DNA of 64,000 bases from Carex sylvatica (Eukaryota > Streptophyta > Magnoliopsida > Poales > Cyperaceae), in the NCBI GenBank assembly GCA_964058845.1, contig CAXKVR010000936.1, positions 67,001 through 131,000 on the forward strand. The letters run 5' to 3'. The first letter of the stretch is position 1. Every line of letters begins with the position of its first letter. A model generated the notes under the pieces. That model saw nothing but the letters and a program-made list of their open reading frames with translations. It made no database searches and was not told the origin of the DNA. Shown piece after piece: positions 47,231 through 58,545 of this stretch. Position numbers and translations under genes: made by a program.

Positions 47231-48834
47231 TAAGTACAAGTCAAACTTGATATCTAAAATATTCACAAGCTAACAAAATTGTCTTTCAGGTTTCTAGTAC
47301 CTCAGGAACACCAAATAACTACCAATATTATAAATTGCTCCACTATTACAAAGGTAAAAGTGCTTGGTGCTCAGTTCCAGCAAAAACAACCATAAGAAAA
47401 TCATCAACTTCTAATTAAACTAGTAATCATGGGTGGTACGGAAAGAAGTAAAGAATTAACTTATCTGGTATGAAATCACAGTACAAGCACAAGTACAAGC
47501 CGCCTCATTAGCCTAATCAGGAGCATTGTCTCTGGGCCTGCCTCTCGGTTAATCATGCCCAAGTAAGGTAGTACGAAATCTGGAAGCAGAAAAACATAAC
47601 AAAAATCTTAGAAATCCCTAAAGGAAGAGTTGGAACTTTAGCAAATATTAACTGAATGCCTGGTAGGTGTCATATTTTGTCATAGTCAGAAGGGCGTCCT
47701 GAATGTGTGCCTCATGAGTTTTGACCTTCTTGACACAGTTAACACATATCCTGCAGCCTTGTATCCTAGGCTTGCGGATTTTAACAATCATATATTGACT
47801 TAAAATGGACACAAAGCACTCAATTGCAACTTGTAAAATTGGACCAGTTATAGGGGGGTCTAAATAAGTGAAAACATGATTACCCCAAATGGCAAACATA
47901 TTAATTGTATTTGCACGTATATCTAATTAAAAAATTAAATATAAGATGGTGTAAAAGAGGAACTTACCTCAGCATTTAACCAAATAAAATTCTGCACTAC
48001 AACCTCCACCTGCGAGTTAAACTCATAAGATTAATAGCAAGGGGAGAAGTACAAAAAAAACACAACAATAACAGGGTTGGTTTGTTGTTACTATATGTGA
48101 TCTTCGAATAACAGGCTTAGATAGCGACCTCAAAACAGAAAGGCAGGGTTTATAATAATATGGCATACATTTACTGGTACCATTAACAGACATTCAGGTT
48201 TATGGTCGATTCCTATTTATTTACACAATTCTAATTGAACAAAAAGATGTCACGACTAACTATCCGAAACTAAACTTCCAGAAACTAAAATTACGTAAAG
48301 GTTATAATATGGTATGCCATCCCATACTCATCAGGTTTACATTCCATCTGTATAACTTCCATTTTTTGGTTACAGGTCTATAATTTAATGTATGTGTTTT
48401 AACAACATAAACTAGAAATGCTTACAAAGAAAAAGATAAATTTCAAAACTGTTACTTCAGGTGGGATTCACCGCCATCTTCGCCCGCACCATCCAATCGG
48501 TTCCCCAGCTAATGCCATAATGTGTTAGTTACAACTGAAAATATTGGAAACTCATCATTAGAAATCAATGCTGCAAAAATTGATAGCTGGAAGTTGCCCC
48601 CCTCCCCCCTCCAGTTTATGTGTGTGTGTGTGTTGCACATTTACCCAGTTTATGTTTTTCAATTGCTGAAGTTGTCATGAAAGAGAAAGAGAAAGAGAAT
48701 GAATGAAAGAAAGAAATATACAAAAGAAGAAACCTATCTTGAAGAGCTCGTCCAAATCACATTTCGGAGCAGCTACTCTGCAAGGCAAGGCTACAACTAT
48801 GCAAAAAAAAAAAAAATTGATGAGCCACAAACCA
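47100..48834. repeat. segmental duplication, copy A (about 1.7 kb)
   Basis: This stretch is repeated at 50397-52056 in the same orientation with only scattered differences and one 48-bp deletion in copy B (after 48028/51326). It includes the upstream part of the F-box relic. It also includes a minus-strand frame (47648-47899: ...GPILQVAIECFVSILSQ..., ...RIQGCRICVNCVKKVK...) that stays almost unchanged in both copies, although copy B has TAG for TGG near its start. I do not recognise that frame. The spacing between copies is about 3.3 kb. Confidence 0.9.
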
Positions 48835-50396
48835 GCAGACTATTGGAATTTGCTGAAACTGTAATGACCTCAATCTGAGAGAAGTAAATGGGAAAACAAA
48901 ACAAAATACCCTTTCATTAAATTTCTTCACAAAATGCCCTTGTAGGTAGAAAAATAGCACCGGACAACATTTATCTAGACAGTTCAAATACCCTACCGGT
49001 GTAAACTAAACAAACCACACTAAAGATTCAAAAGAAAAATTCAGTTGAATCCCTTTCACAAAATTTGGTTGTTAATTACGTTGAAAAATGCCATAAACCA
49101 AGTATACTCTTTGTTTTTTTCGCTGTATATCAAACGCCTAAGTAAGCAGGTCACAATCTAACCGACTCAAAACAAACAATTTTTAATGATGGGCGGCTAA
49201 TAAGTGTTGATTTGCAATAAATGAGATCTTAGTTATGTCAGCATGACTGGTATGATTTACATGACTGAAAAGAATCCAGGCTAATGATTAAATGCAAAAC
49301 TAACTTGTACCAAATTAGGGTTTAAGGTTTTCAAATAATCTTTAAAATCCAGAACCTGATTAGAGATTCATGCACCACTAGGCGGAGCAACCAAGACACC
49401 ATACTCGGCCAGCCGATTTGTAGCTATTGTGCAAGTACATCAGGCATGAGAATCCTTGCAAGGGCAAAAAAATGCAAAAGACCTCAATGACAGCTGGCAG
49501 GCTGAGATTCCCAAGAAACAAATCACACGTCAAATTAAAGCCAAAGAGTAGATGCATTGATAGGATAATGATAAAATGAAATAACATGAATCAATTACAC
49601 GTCAGTGATTGCCTTTTTTTAATGTAGCTCAAGGTAAAACTGGCAATGGAGTTTGGTTTTGACAAGTTAAATGTTTGAGGGTAGAAAGGAATCTGGTTTA
49701 TATTTTGCTGATTTGGTGAGGAGAGTATCCGTAGTAGAATGTGCGAGAAAATAGCACACTAGCTAGTAATTGCAAAGGTAGCTTTGCTAGAAATATTTTA
49801 CGACTACAAACATCATTGAAAAATTGAAGTCAGGGGCCATTTTCAAATTGGGAAACTTTACTGCAAAAATGATTTATTATCAATAATGTAATGGTAACAA
49901 AACCTGAAACAATTACTAGATAAAAGTGAAAGCATAGGTGAGTTGCTATATGCACCATTTTAGTAAACTCTAAGGTTACGACTACTCCGCAAAAATTACA
50001 ATTTTAATGAGCACAAACCAGATGACTATTAGAATTTGCTAAAACTGAAAATGACCACAATCTGAAAAGAAATAAACCCTAATTTGACTACCCATACCCC
50101 GTTGGCAATACAAATGAAGAAGACAGGAGCTTTTATATCTAGAGATACAGGTATGGTATTCTACTGATTTTTGTGCCATCTTAGTTCCAAGTATATATGT
50201 TTATTTGCATCTTTCCTGATGTCTTTTGCATTTACGCCAATATAATACCTTTGTGAAAACAATCCATGAAAAACTAAGATAAAAGAATGGAAGAGAAATT
50301 GCTGAACCTGTACTGGTGAAATGCCAATAATGAATAAATGTCAGTTAAAACACCTCAGACCGCTGACAATCAGGTTAGAATCCTTCAGCATGAAAA
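48835..50396. other. spacer between the two duplicate copies
   Basis: No supported gene. At about 49980-50085 there is a diverged third partial copy of the sequence around 48780-48900 (GACTATTAGAATTTGCTAAA, compare GACTATTGGAATTTGCTGAA). This shows an older duplication underlies the recent one. Confidence 0.5.
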
Positions 50397-52056
50397 GGGG
50401 AACAAAAACAATGGAGGTATGTGGTGTTGTTTTGACTGGACAGAGTAGTGGTGAGGAAAAGGGTCAATCGGGCTTCCTGCATTTCAGTTCAACCTCGTCA
50501 GAGATTCTTCTATCTAAATCAAAAAATTAAGTACAGGTCAAACTTGATATCTAAAATATTCACAAGCTAACAAAATTGTCTTTCAGGTTTCTAGTACCTC
50601 AGGAACACCAAATAACTAACAATATTATAAATTGTTCCACTATTACAAAGGTAAAAGTGCTTGGTGCTCAGTTACAGCAAAAACAACCATAAGAAAATCA
50701 TCAACTTCTAATTGAACTAGTAATCATGGGTGGTACGGAAAGAAGTAAAGAATTAACTTATCTGGTATGAAATCACAGTACAAGCACAAGTACAAGCCGC
50801 CTCATTAGCCTAGTCAGGAGCATTGTCTCTGGGCCTGCCTCTCGGTTAATCATGCCCAACTAAGGTAGTACGACATCTGGAAGCAGAAAAACATAACAAA
50901 AATCTTAGAAATTCCTAAAGGAAGAGTTAGAACTTTAGCAAATATTAACTGAATGCCCGGTAGGTGTCATATTTTGTCATAGTCAGAAGGGCATCCTGAA
51001 TGTGTGCCTCATGAGTTTTGACCTTCTTGACACAATTAACACATATCCTGCAGCCTTGTATCCTAGGCTTGCGGATTTTAACAATCATATATTGACTTAA
51101 AATGGACACAAAGCATTCAATTGCAAATTGAAAAATTGGACCAGTTATAGGAGGGTCTAAATAAGTGAAAACATGATTACCCTAAATGGCAAACATATTA
51201 ATTGTATTTGCACGTATATCTAATTAAAATATTAAATATAAGATGGTGTAAAAGAGGAACTTACCTCAGCATTTAACCAAATAAAATTCTGCGCTGCAAC
51301 CTCCACCTGTGAGGTAAAATCATAAGATGGTTTGTTGTTACTATAATGTGATCTTCGAATAACAGGCTTAGATAGCGACCTCAAAACAGAAAGGCAGGGT
51401 TTATAATAATATGGCATACATTTACTGGTACCATTAACAGACATTCAGGTTTCTGGTCGATTCCTATTTATTTACACAATTCTAATTGAACAAAAAGATG
51501 TCACAACTGACTATCCGAAACTAAACTTCCAGAAACTAAAATTACGTAAAGGTTAGAATATGGTATGCCATCCCATACTCATCAGGTTTGCATTCCATCT
51601 GTATAACTTCCATTTTTTGGTTACAGGTCTATAATTTAATGTATGTGTTTTAACCATAAACTAGAAATACTTAAAAAGAAAAAGATAAATTTCAAAACTG
51701 TTACTTCAGGTGGGATTCACCGCCATCTTCGCCAACACCATCCAATCGGTTCCCCAGCTAATGCCATAATGTGTTAGTTAGAACTGAAAATATTGGAAAC
51801 TCATCATTAGAAATCAATGTTGCAAAAATAGATAGCTGGAAGTTGCCCCCCTCCCCCATCCAGTTTATGTGTGTGCGTGTGTTGTACATTTACCCAGTTT
51901 ATGTTTTTCAATTGTTAAAGTTGTCGTGAAAGAGAAAGAGAATGAATGAAAGAAAGAAATATACAAAAGAAGAAACCTATCTTGAAGAGCAGCTACTCTG
52001 CAAGGCTACAACTACTCTGCAAAAAAAAAAAAAAAAATTTGATGAGCCACAAACCA
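50397..52056. repeat. segmental duplication, copy B
   Basis: Direct counterpart of 47100-48834. It begins at GGGGAACAAAAACAATGGAG and ends at GATGAGCCACAAACCA. The F-box-like frame around its left edge diverges abruptly (FVPL, then unrelated residues), so the copy was cut inside the gene. Confidence 0.9.
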
Positions 52057-52296
52057 TCAGCAATGTTGTTGCCTCTCTTTTTTGGTCCTCCTCGGCAACA
52101 CTTCCGTAACAAAAACCGTACCAGCGGTACCAGGGACACTTACAATGGTCGAAAGCTTTGGAAATAAAAGCCTTACAAAGGTCAATCGTAACCTAACGAG
52201 ACTGTCAAGAAAAATAAAAAAGCAAATAATCATAATCATAACGAAAGAAAATATGCTTGACAATGTGTTTTACCATGACAGCCCCCTACTAAGAAA
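52053..52296. repeat. 0.24-kb duplication, copy C
   Basis: CATCAGCAATGTTGTTGCCT through GACAGCCCCCTACTAAGAAA is repeated in the same orientation at 55432-55674 with few changes. Its left edge coincides with the right edge of duplication copy B, with ACCATCAG-type overlap. It contains GGTACC-rich wording and no recognised gene. Confidence 0.85.
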
Positions 52297-52326
52297 TAAT
52301 TAATAGAGAAGGGAGAAATAACTTAC

Positions 52327-53056
52327 AATTTTTCCACTAGAGTATGTAACTCCCCGATTCAGGGTGCCATTCGAACTTGTAAAGTGGTGTCTGTTCAGCA
52401 CGCAGGAGGTTTTGCACGCAGTATCATAGGGGCATTTCTGGAACTAGAACATAATTCTCTGTCACTGTGAAAGAATGGACCCATCCTGATACGGGCCCAC
52501 CTCGGCAGTTAACTCTTCCATTTACTTTCCTCTCGTTGCTACCCGACTCCATCCTAGCCACGATATACCCAGGGCATACCAAATCAGGCAGAAAAGTTAG
52601 AAATTCCGACTCAGTCACCATCGGACGTGCCGAATGGATGAACCCACCCAAACTATCAGTATATTGAAACCTCCCGATCGTATCAAGTGTGTTTGGGTCA
52701 ATTTGGATCGAACCCTTTGTGGTCTCAGTCAGACAAAGCACCCGACCATCACCGAGCTGTATAACACCTGTGTTGGCATTGTCAGTGAGTGACGAGCCCG
52801 AGAACAAGCTTGCAAGCTCACTGACATACAAAAGGAAATTGTTGGTTTTTGGAGTCTCAGAAAATTCGCGGAAGCAGAGGCGGCGGTTTTTCCTGGCGGC
52901 TTTGTAAGCGTCAGACTCGACCTGGCGATGGCCGGTACTGACACAGCCTTTGTTGAAGGAGACACGTACCAGTGTAGCATAGCCGTCAAAAAGGTGGCAG
53001 AAGTGGTGCTGGTCTATCTTCCACTGACCTGGTCCATTCCTTAGGTACGTTCCATC
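52327..53056 (-). pseudogene. carotenoid cleavage dioxygenase 8 (CCD8), single decayed exon
   Basis: CCD8 (MAX4/RMS1/D10) makes carlactone, the strigolactone precursor, in plastids. On the minus strand an exon begins after a CTTGTAG acceptor with DGTYLRNGPGQWKIDQHHFC. It stays open for 210 codons through FDGYATLVRV, FREFSETPKTNNF, SLTDNANTGVIQLGDGR, FLTFLPDLVCPGYIV and GGPVSGWVHSF to VPEMPL. There a TGA (52424-52426) replaces the expected Arg codon, consistent with CGA to TGA. Beyond it the homology continues (YCVQNLLRAEQTPLYKFEWH, then PESGSY) but loses bases and frame before a donor (ATT|GTAAGT at 52327). No earlier or later CCD8 exons were found, and the downstream side runs straight into duplication C. 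This is a gene fragment, not a working enzyme. Confidence 0.9.
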
Positions 53057-53059
53057 CTA

Positions 53060-54080
53060 CAAGTTGGTTAGATAATAATTAATATTAGTTAGTCAACATT
53101 AATTTATTCCCTAATTAGTAATAACAATGAAAAAAGAATTCTAACTTTTTCATTCTTTGTTATTTGATGTCTCTGTTTTTGTCGGCTCATATAAAAATGA
53201 TGCATATATGATTGAAATATATACATGAACATATAATACTCCTTAAAGAAAATTGTTATTGCGAATGAATTATAGTACTGGTATATAGGTATATCGTACC
53301 AGCTAAAGCGGTATCTTCCCTTCCACGGCCAATTCATAAAATAAAATCAAACCAAATATTAATCCTGAATTTTCTACCTTGGTACAGTACTAGTCCTGGA
53401 AAATTACAAGTACATCCCTAAACTTCTGAATAATCATAAAAGTAGTAAAACAGTAAAATAACAGTAAAAACTGGAGTCCCTTGTCTTCATCAGGGAACTC
53501 ATAGCATGCCCAATTGGCCAACTTGTGTAATGCTCGATTGAAAGCTCTTATTCTTCAGTGAGTGTAAAAACAGATGCATTGAGGTGGGGTTGTATTCAAT
53601 TACTATGATTCACACCATACATGATTCGATCACACCATACTGGTACATATACTCAGTTTGTTGGTTTGATAAGACAAATTAAACATAAGAAAAATGGACA
53701 TAGATAACTATCATGCCTCAATTCAGTTGTCTGATAAAGCAAATTAAACATAGAAAATAAGCATATATAACTATCTATGTTCCCAGTGGCAAAAAGTTAG
53801 AAAAATAAGCAATTGATAGTCATGTTGGGGCAATTGATAGTTGATTAACTGTTTAATTTGAAAAGATACCTGAAGGGCAGCCTTAACACCAGCAGGTGAG
53901 CCTTAAAAATAATCATTTAGTACACGGAATTTAACAACAGCAGGTGAGCCTTGGAATCACCCTTAACATCAGACTTCAAGACGAAGGAATGTGAACCTGA
54001 GGCACCTCTGAAATATTTTCAAAAACAAGTACAGAGATTAATAAATGATTCTATTCTAAAGGAGCATCCTTGAAAAGCTT
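53060..54080. other. gene-free stretch between CCD8 and IQD relics
   Basis: No gene seen. Short direct repeats (CACACCATAC; AACAGCAGGTGAGCCTT near 53890 and 53938) and AT-rich filler. Confidence 0.4.
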
Positions 54081-54857
54081 ATGGTATGTCATTACACCTT
54101 CAAACAAGTACCGAGAACCAAAAATACCATATACCTTTACAACGCAGACTCCACATGGCAATGGCTTGAGAGGTGGACTTACACTGTAACCCCCTCCAAT
54201 GGCTCACTATTACCTGATCAAAAAGAAATTATTGAATCAGAGACACTTGCAATAGAATCAAATGTTGAGGACTCACATGCAGGCTGTACACTACCATCAG
54301 ATGCCCCAACTTCAGATTCAAATTGCAATTCTCATGACGAAATAGAAAAACTAGAAGATGGTTTTGGTATAGCTGCCATTCCAAAAGAAGAGCCAGAAAT
54401 GAAATTGGCTGAGAATGGAATTCATGCATGTGAATTAGAAGAAGAACAATCAAATTTATCCCCAAAAATTGAAATCATACATGAGAATAACTCATCTTGT
54501 GAAATTCCTGAATTGGATGATGTGACCGAAACCAAGTCGGAAGAGAATGATGTGCAGAAGAGTAGTAACAAAAAGGCAACAAACCCAAATTTTGTTGCAG
54601 CAAAGATGAAATTTCAAGAACTGAGTTCAAATTTAAATTTGAGTGTGGGTCGGTCAATCAGTTCAAACTCAAAATCTTTCACCTTTCCTTCCCAGGCTGA
54701 TGATGCTTTATCAAAGAATGATAACAATATAAAAAATCATGAAACTAATTATATTACAGTTGGAGGTGCTTTGATTAAAGCCGTGTCAGAATGTGACAAT
54801 AATCATTTAAAAATTACAATACAAAACTATATATCTGCAGCACAAAAGATCATTTAA
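54081..54857 (+). pseudogene. IQ67-domain (IQD31/32-like) protein, C-terminal fragment with open frame
   Basis: IQD proteins are plant calmodulin-binding scaffolds at microtubules and membranes. This 258-codon frame has the WQWLERW motif at residues 26-32, a long acidic Ser/Glu-rich middle, and NPNFVAAKMKFQELSS at about 168-183, the order and wording of the C-terminal part of IQD30-32-type proteins. The calmodulin-binding IQ motifs and DUF4005-type end are not present, and upstream exons are missing. The frame is uninterrupted, so either it is a recently captured fragment or a terminal exon whose partner exons lie elsewhere. The ATG used is simply the first in frame. Confidence 0.6.
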
Positions 54858-54859
54858 AA

Positions 54860-55430
54860 TCCAAAATCACCTTTCCAGCCTTGGCTTTAACTCCTCAGTG
54901 AATTGCACAATCTCTGTTGGAGAAGTCACTGGTTTGGCACTTTGAGCCTTGTCAGAAACCAACTTCCCCCAAGCATGCCTCAGCAGCATCTTTCTAAATC
55001 ACAGTGAGAGGTATAAGTTGCTTGTAAGTTACTATTTTACAAAACAAAACCAAAAGGGAAAATAACTCTCAAGTCTAAAGAATCAGAGAGAGGAGTTTAA
55101 AGCACCTGATCTACAGAAGGATAAGAGCGGCCCGTGACCTTTACAATTTAATTACCTTCTCATGATCAGTGTAGTCAAGATAGCTGAAAGCCTAGAATAA
55201 ACAAAACAAAAATATAATCTCATTTAAGAAATTGACAATTAAAATACTAGACCTTGTATCTGTATGAATAATAGATCCATCTGTTAATATCATCCTTAAC
55301 TCTTGCAATATTTTTTTATTTACCCATCACTTAATCAATTCTAAATTATATCTAGTTAAATTATAATAACTCTTGATTAAATTCTAATTAAATTATAATA
55401 ACGCTGAGCGGTACCAGTGTCTTCAGAGGT
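54860..55430. other. stretch following the IQD fragment
   Basis: A minus-strand segment at about 55000-54880 reads MLLRHAWGKLVSDKAQSAKP and on to ...EELKPRLER before a stop. It is exon-like in composition, but I do not recognise it. The rest is AT-rich. Confidence 0.3.
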
Positions 55431-55431
55431 A

Positions 55432-55674
55432 CCATCAGCAATGTTGTTGCCTCTCTTTGTTGGTCCTCCTCGGCAACACTTCCGTAACAGAAACTGTACC
55501 AGCGGTACCAGGGACACTTACAAAGGTCAAAAGCTTTGGAAATAAAAGCCTTACAAAGGTCAATCGTAACCTAACAAGACTGTCAAGAAAAATAAAAAAG
55601 CAAATAATCATAATCATAACGAAAGAAAACATGCTAGACAATGTGTTTTACCATGACAGCCCCCTACTAAGAAA
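55432..55674. repeat. 0.24-kb duplication, copy D
   Basis: Counterpart of 52053-52296. Here it is preceded by GCGGTACCAGTGTCTTCAGA instead of duplication copy B. Confidence 0.85.
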
Positions 55675-55899
55675 ACATGCTAGAAAATGTCAGTGGGTGC
55701 TGTCAGTTATAACACCAGTAAGCGGCTAAATCAGAGGTGCAACCAGTTAACAATCAAAAATAATAATGAATGAAATTGAAACGATTACGGACCTACGACA
55801 CGAAGGTGATGGAAGGATTGAAGAAAGGCAACAGAGAATATGCCTACTAGGAAGTGTCACGGCACATCAATTTGGGGAAAACTTACCAATCGGAGGATC

Positions 55900-56350
55900 C
55901 ACTAAGATCTGGAGCATCTGGAGGCGTTTTTACTTAGCGCTGGCCGATTAGAGTTGTTTAGCGCCGGCATATCTAAGTTTAATTGTAGTGACAGTCCTGA
56001 GAAACAAAGGTGACAGATCTTTATTGTACCAATTAGAAGCGGAGCAGTAAACAACGTTGAAAAGGGAAGATCGTGCCTACCTGAATTACTAAATGGCAAC
56101 AAACGGAGTTGCGAGTTGATCGGAGGCAGGGGAGAAAGGCGTGGCCGGACGGAGGAGAAAGTCGTGGTGCGTGGCTTGAGGCGGAGAGGGTTTTGCATCT
56201 GGCGCCGGTGGGTTAGGGTTAGGGTTTGGGTCGGGAGGCGTTCTTAGCTGGCGGTCTTACACCGACGGGTTACAAAGAGCTAGGTGGTGCGTGGCTTGAG
56301 GCGGAGAGGGTTTTGCATCTGGTTTTACACAGCTCCCGACGGTGGAAAAT
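55900..56350 (-). promoter_or_regulatory. GC-richer promoter/leader-like region
   Basis: In AT-rich surroundings this region is GC-rich and holds tandem telomere-like words (GGTTAGGGTTAGGGTTTGGG at 56211-56230). A 40-bp direct duplication (GGTGCGTGGCTTGAGGCGGA, then GAGGGTTTTGCATCTGG) lies at about 56164 and 56284. It could be the promoter and leader of a lost or rearranged minus-strand gene. A 98-codon minus frame (55902-56198) is Ser/Pro/Leu-rich and unrecognised. Confidence 0.4.
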
Positions 56351-57757
56351 TATAGTGCTTTATAAAGAGGGGTGAAATTTTAGGCTCAAAGAGTCGTTGA
56401 AAAAGATGCAAGATCGGAGATATGTTGATACCGAATTAATGAAAAAGATTTGAAAAAATCTTGCGAACTTGGAGAAGAAGAAAGGGATAATTTACTCAGA
56501 AAAAGGAAGGGGTTGGGTTCAGGGTTTAAGAATATAGCACCTGAGATAACATAAATTTTAAGTTTAGATCTACACCGTTCGATATGATGTAGCAATAATA
56601 TTAAAGGGACACGTGCATTCCACTTTGATGATCGTATGGTCTGTATCAAAAGATAAATATTACGTTACATCAGAGGACTAGACTCGGGCATTTATCAACC
56701 GTTCAAGGTTTAAGTCAGTACTCTTTTTCTCATTGAACCCAAATTTTTTCAAAAATTACCCCAGCATGTTGTTCTGAAATTTAATTATTTCGTTCGTCCA
56801 CGGATCATGGTGTCGGTATATCATTGGCCCACATCGTAGTCCACGGATCATGGTTTTGTTTCTAATGTCTTTGAATCGTTGATCTATATCCGACGGCTCC
56901 GATTGAAACAAACATTTCTAAAGGAATTCAAGTCAGATTTACCTCTTATTTTGTTATTCTACTTTGTATCCAAAATGCATCCAGAATTGTTATGTACCAC
57001 AAATCACTTGAGTTGAACCATTAATTTTTAACATAAATAAAATAAAATAATAATTCTTAACATAAATAAATTAAATTAAGGACATATACTAAATTGAGTT
57101 GGACCGTTAATTTTTTGATATACAAAAAAAAAAAATCAAGAAAAAGAATAAGAATATCAGTTGACTCAAAGGCATAAATAAAAAGGAAACAAAGTTTGTG
57201 TTCATGAAATCTTGAAGTCCTTCCACTTGACCCGCTTCAAAAAAACACACACATCAATTGCAAGCTTTTTCACAGGCTTGAATTTATAAATCGAAAATAC
57301 AAAATCGAACCGACATGATCATGCATGCCAATTGCCACCACAAACTTATTACAAATATTATTTGTGCGTATCTCACGGTGATGGTAATTTCTTTTATAAA
57401 GATAGATGCTAAACATGCTACTTAAAACAATGACACTACTTTTGAAAGGAAAAATTAAAATGACACATGGGTGATACCGGTTTGTATAATTGATTAGAAT
57501 ATAATAAAATAAATAAATAATGAAGTTTTAATATTGTGCATTAATTAATACAAGACAATTAGTAAAGATTTATGGCTTAATTAAACCTTTAGGTCAATTA
57601 GACATTTTAAATTATAAGTTAGTCATCTAGACGTTTATAACTATTTTGTTTAAAATAGCCAATTACTTTTTATATTATTTGATCAAAAATTATATTGATC
57701 TTGAGGAAACTTATGAAACTAACAAATATATGTCATATTGTCATGTTGCCATGCTGG
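56351..57757. other. gene-free stretch
   Basis: No supported gene. AT-rich DNA with a short A-run at 57125 and an AAATAAAATAAAATAA tract near 57040. Confidence 0.4.
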
Positions 57758-58315
57758 TAGGGGTGAAAACGGATTGGATACGAATTGGATAGTAGTAAAA
57801 TGATATTTGTATCTGTTTTATTTTCGGATACGGATACGAACCGGATATTAAACGGATACATATGAATACAAATTACATATCAGATATCTGTAGATATATA
57901 TAGAGTAAGTCTACCATACATTGCAATGCATAGGCACCTCTATGCATTGGACTATAAATCACCATATTCAAAGTCCAAATGACCGATCCAAACCGTTCAT
58001 CTTGTTCTCCATATTAATATGTGCTTGGAGATCAAATTTTACATTTTTTGAAATTTTTTTACTATTTATTAAGCCACATTGAAAATCGCTGATCCAACGG
58101 TTACAGTAAAATCAAAAGGCACCGTTGGATCAGTAATTTTCAAAGTGACTTAATAAATAGTAAAAAAATTCCAAAAAATATAAAATTTGGTCACCAAGCA
58201 CATATTAATATGGAGAACAAGTTGAACGGTTTGGATCGGTCATTTGGACTTTGAATCCGTGATTTATAGTCCAATGCATAGAGGTGCCTATGCATTGCAA
58301 TGTATGGTAGCCGTA

Positions 58316-58364
<49 letters not shown>

Positions 58365-58537
58365 TTTATAATACATATTAAATTATATGGTGTGTGTATT
58401 CAGATATGGATAATTAAAATTTAAAACCATATTTATACCATTATCCGCACAAATATTCGGATATCAAATATTTGTATCTAATTTTTGAATACGGATCCGA
58501 ATTCAGTCAGATAATATCCGATCCATTTTCGTCTCTA
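57758..58537. mobile_element. hAT-like element, GGGGTGAAAAC family (copy 2), interrupted
   Basis: The left end TAGGGGTGAAAACGGATTGG pairs with the right end ATCCATTTTCGTCTCTA. Flanks are CATGCTGG (57750-57757) and CATGTTGG (58538-58545), an 8-bp duplication with one difference. The right part (58385-58530) is the inverted equivalent of sequence at 63290-63400. The element is split by the foldback element at 57903-58318 and a TA microsatellite. Confidence 0.8.
57903..58318. mobile_element. foldback MITE, family FB (copy 6), nested
   Basis: The termini GAGTAAGTCTACCATACATT and AATGTATGGTAGCCGTACTC are inverted, and the inverted similarity covers almost the whole element, including GCATAGGCACCTCTATGCAT inside each end. 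The arms contain the family core, and the centre has the CCAACGGT/ACCGTTGG hairpin. It sits inside a TA tract of the hAT-like element, with a 40-bp TA run at its right side. Confidence 0.87.
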
Positions 58538-58545
58538 CATGTTGG

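Noticed and set aside
47968..48009. A 42-bp mini-exon joined to the conserved frame at 47648-47859
   Set aside because: The splice borders look good, but the phases give a stop codon at or before the junction in every frame I tried.
53104..53337. Minus-strand frame near CCD8 as a further CCD8 exon
   Set aside because: The Tyr/Phe-rich translation has no CCD8 wording and lies beyond the exon's acceptor, in intron-like DNA.
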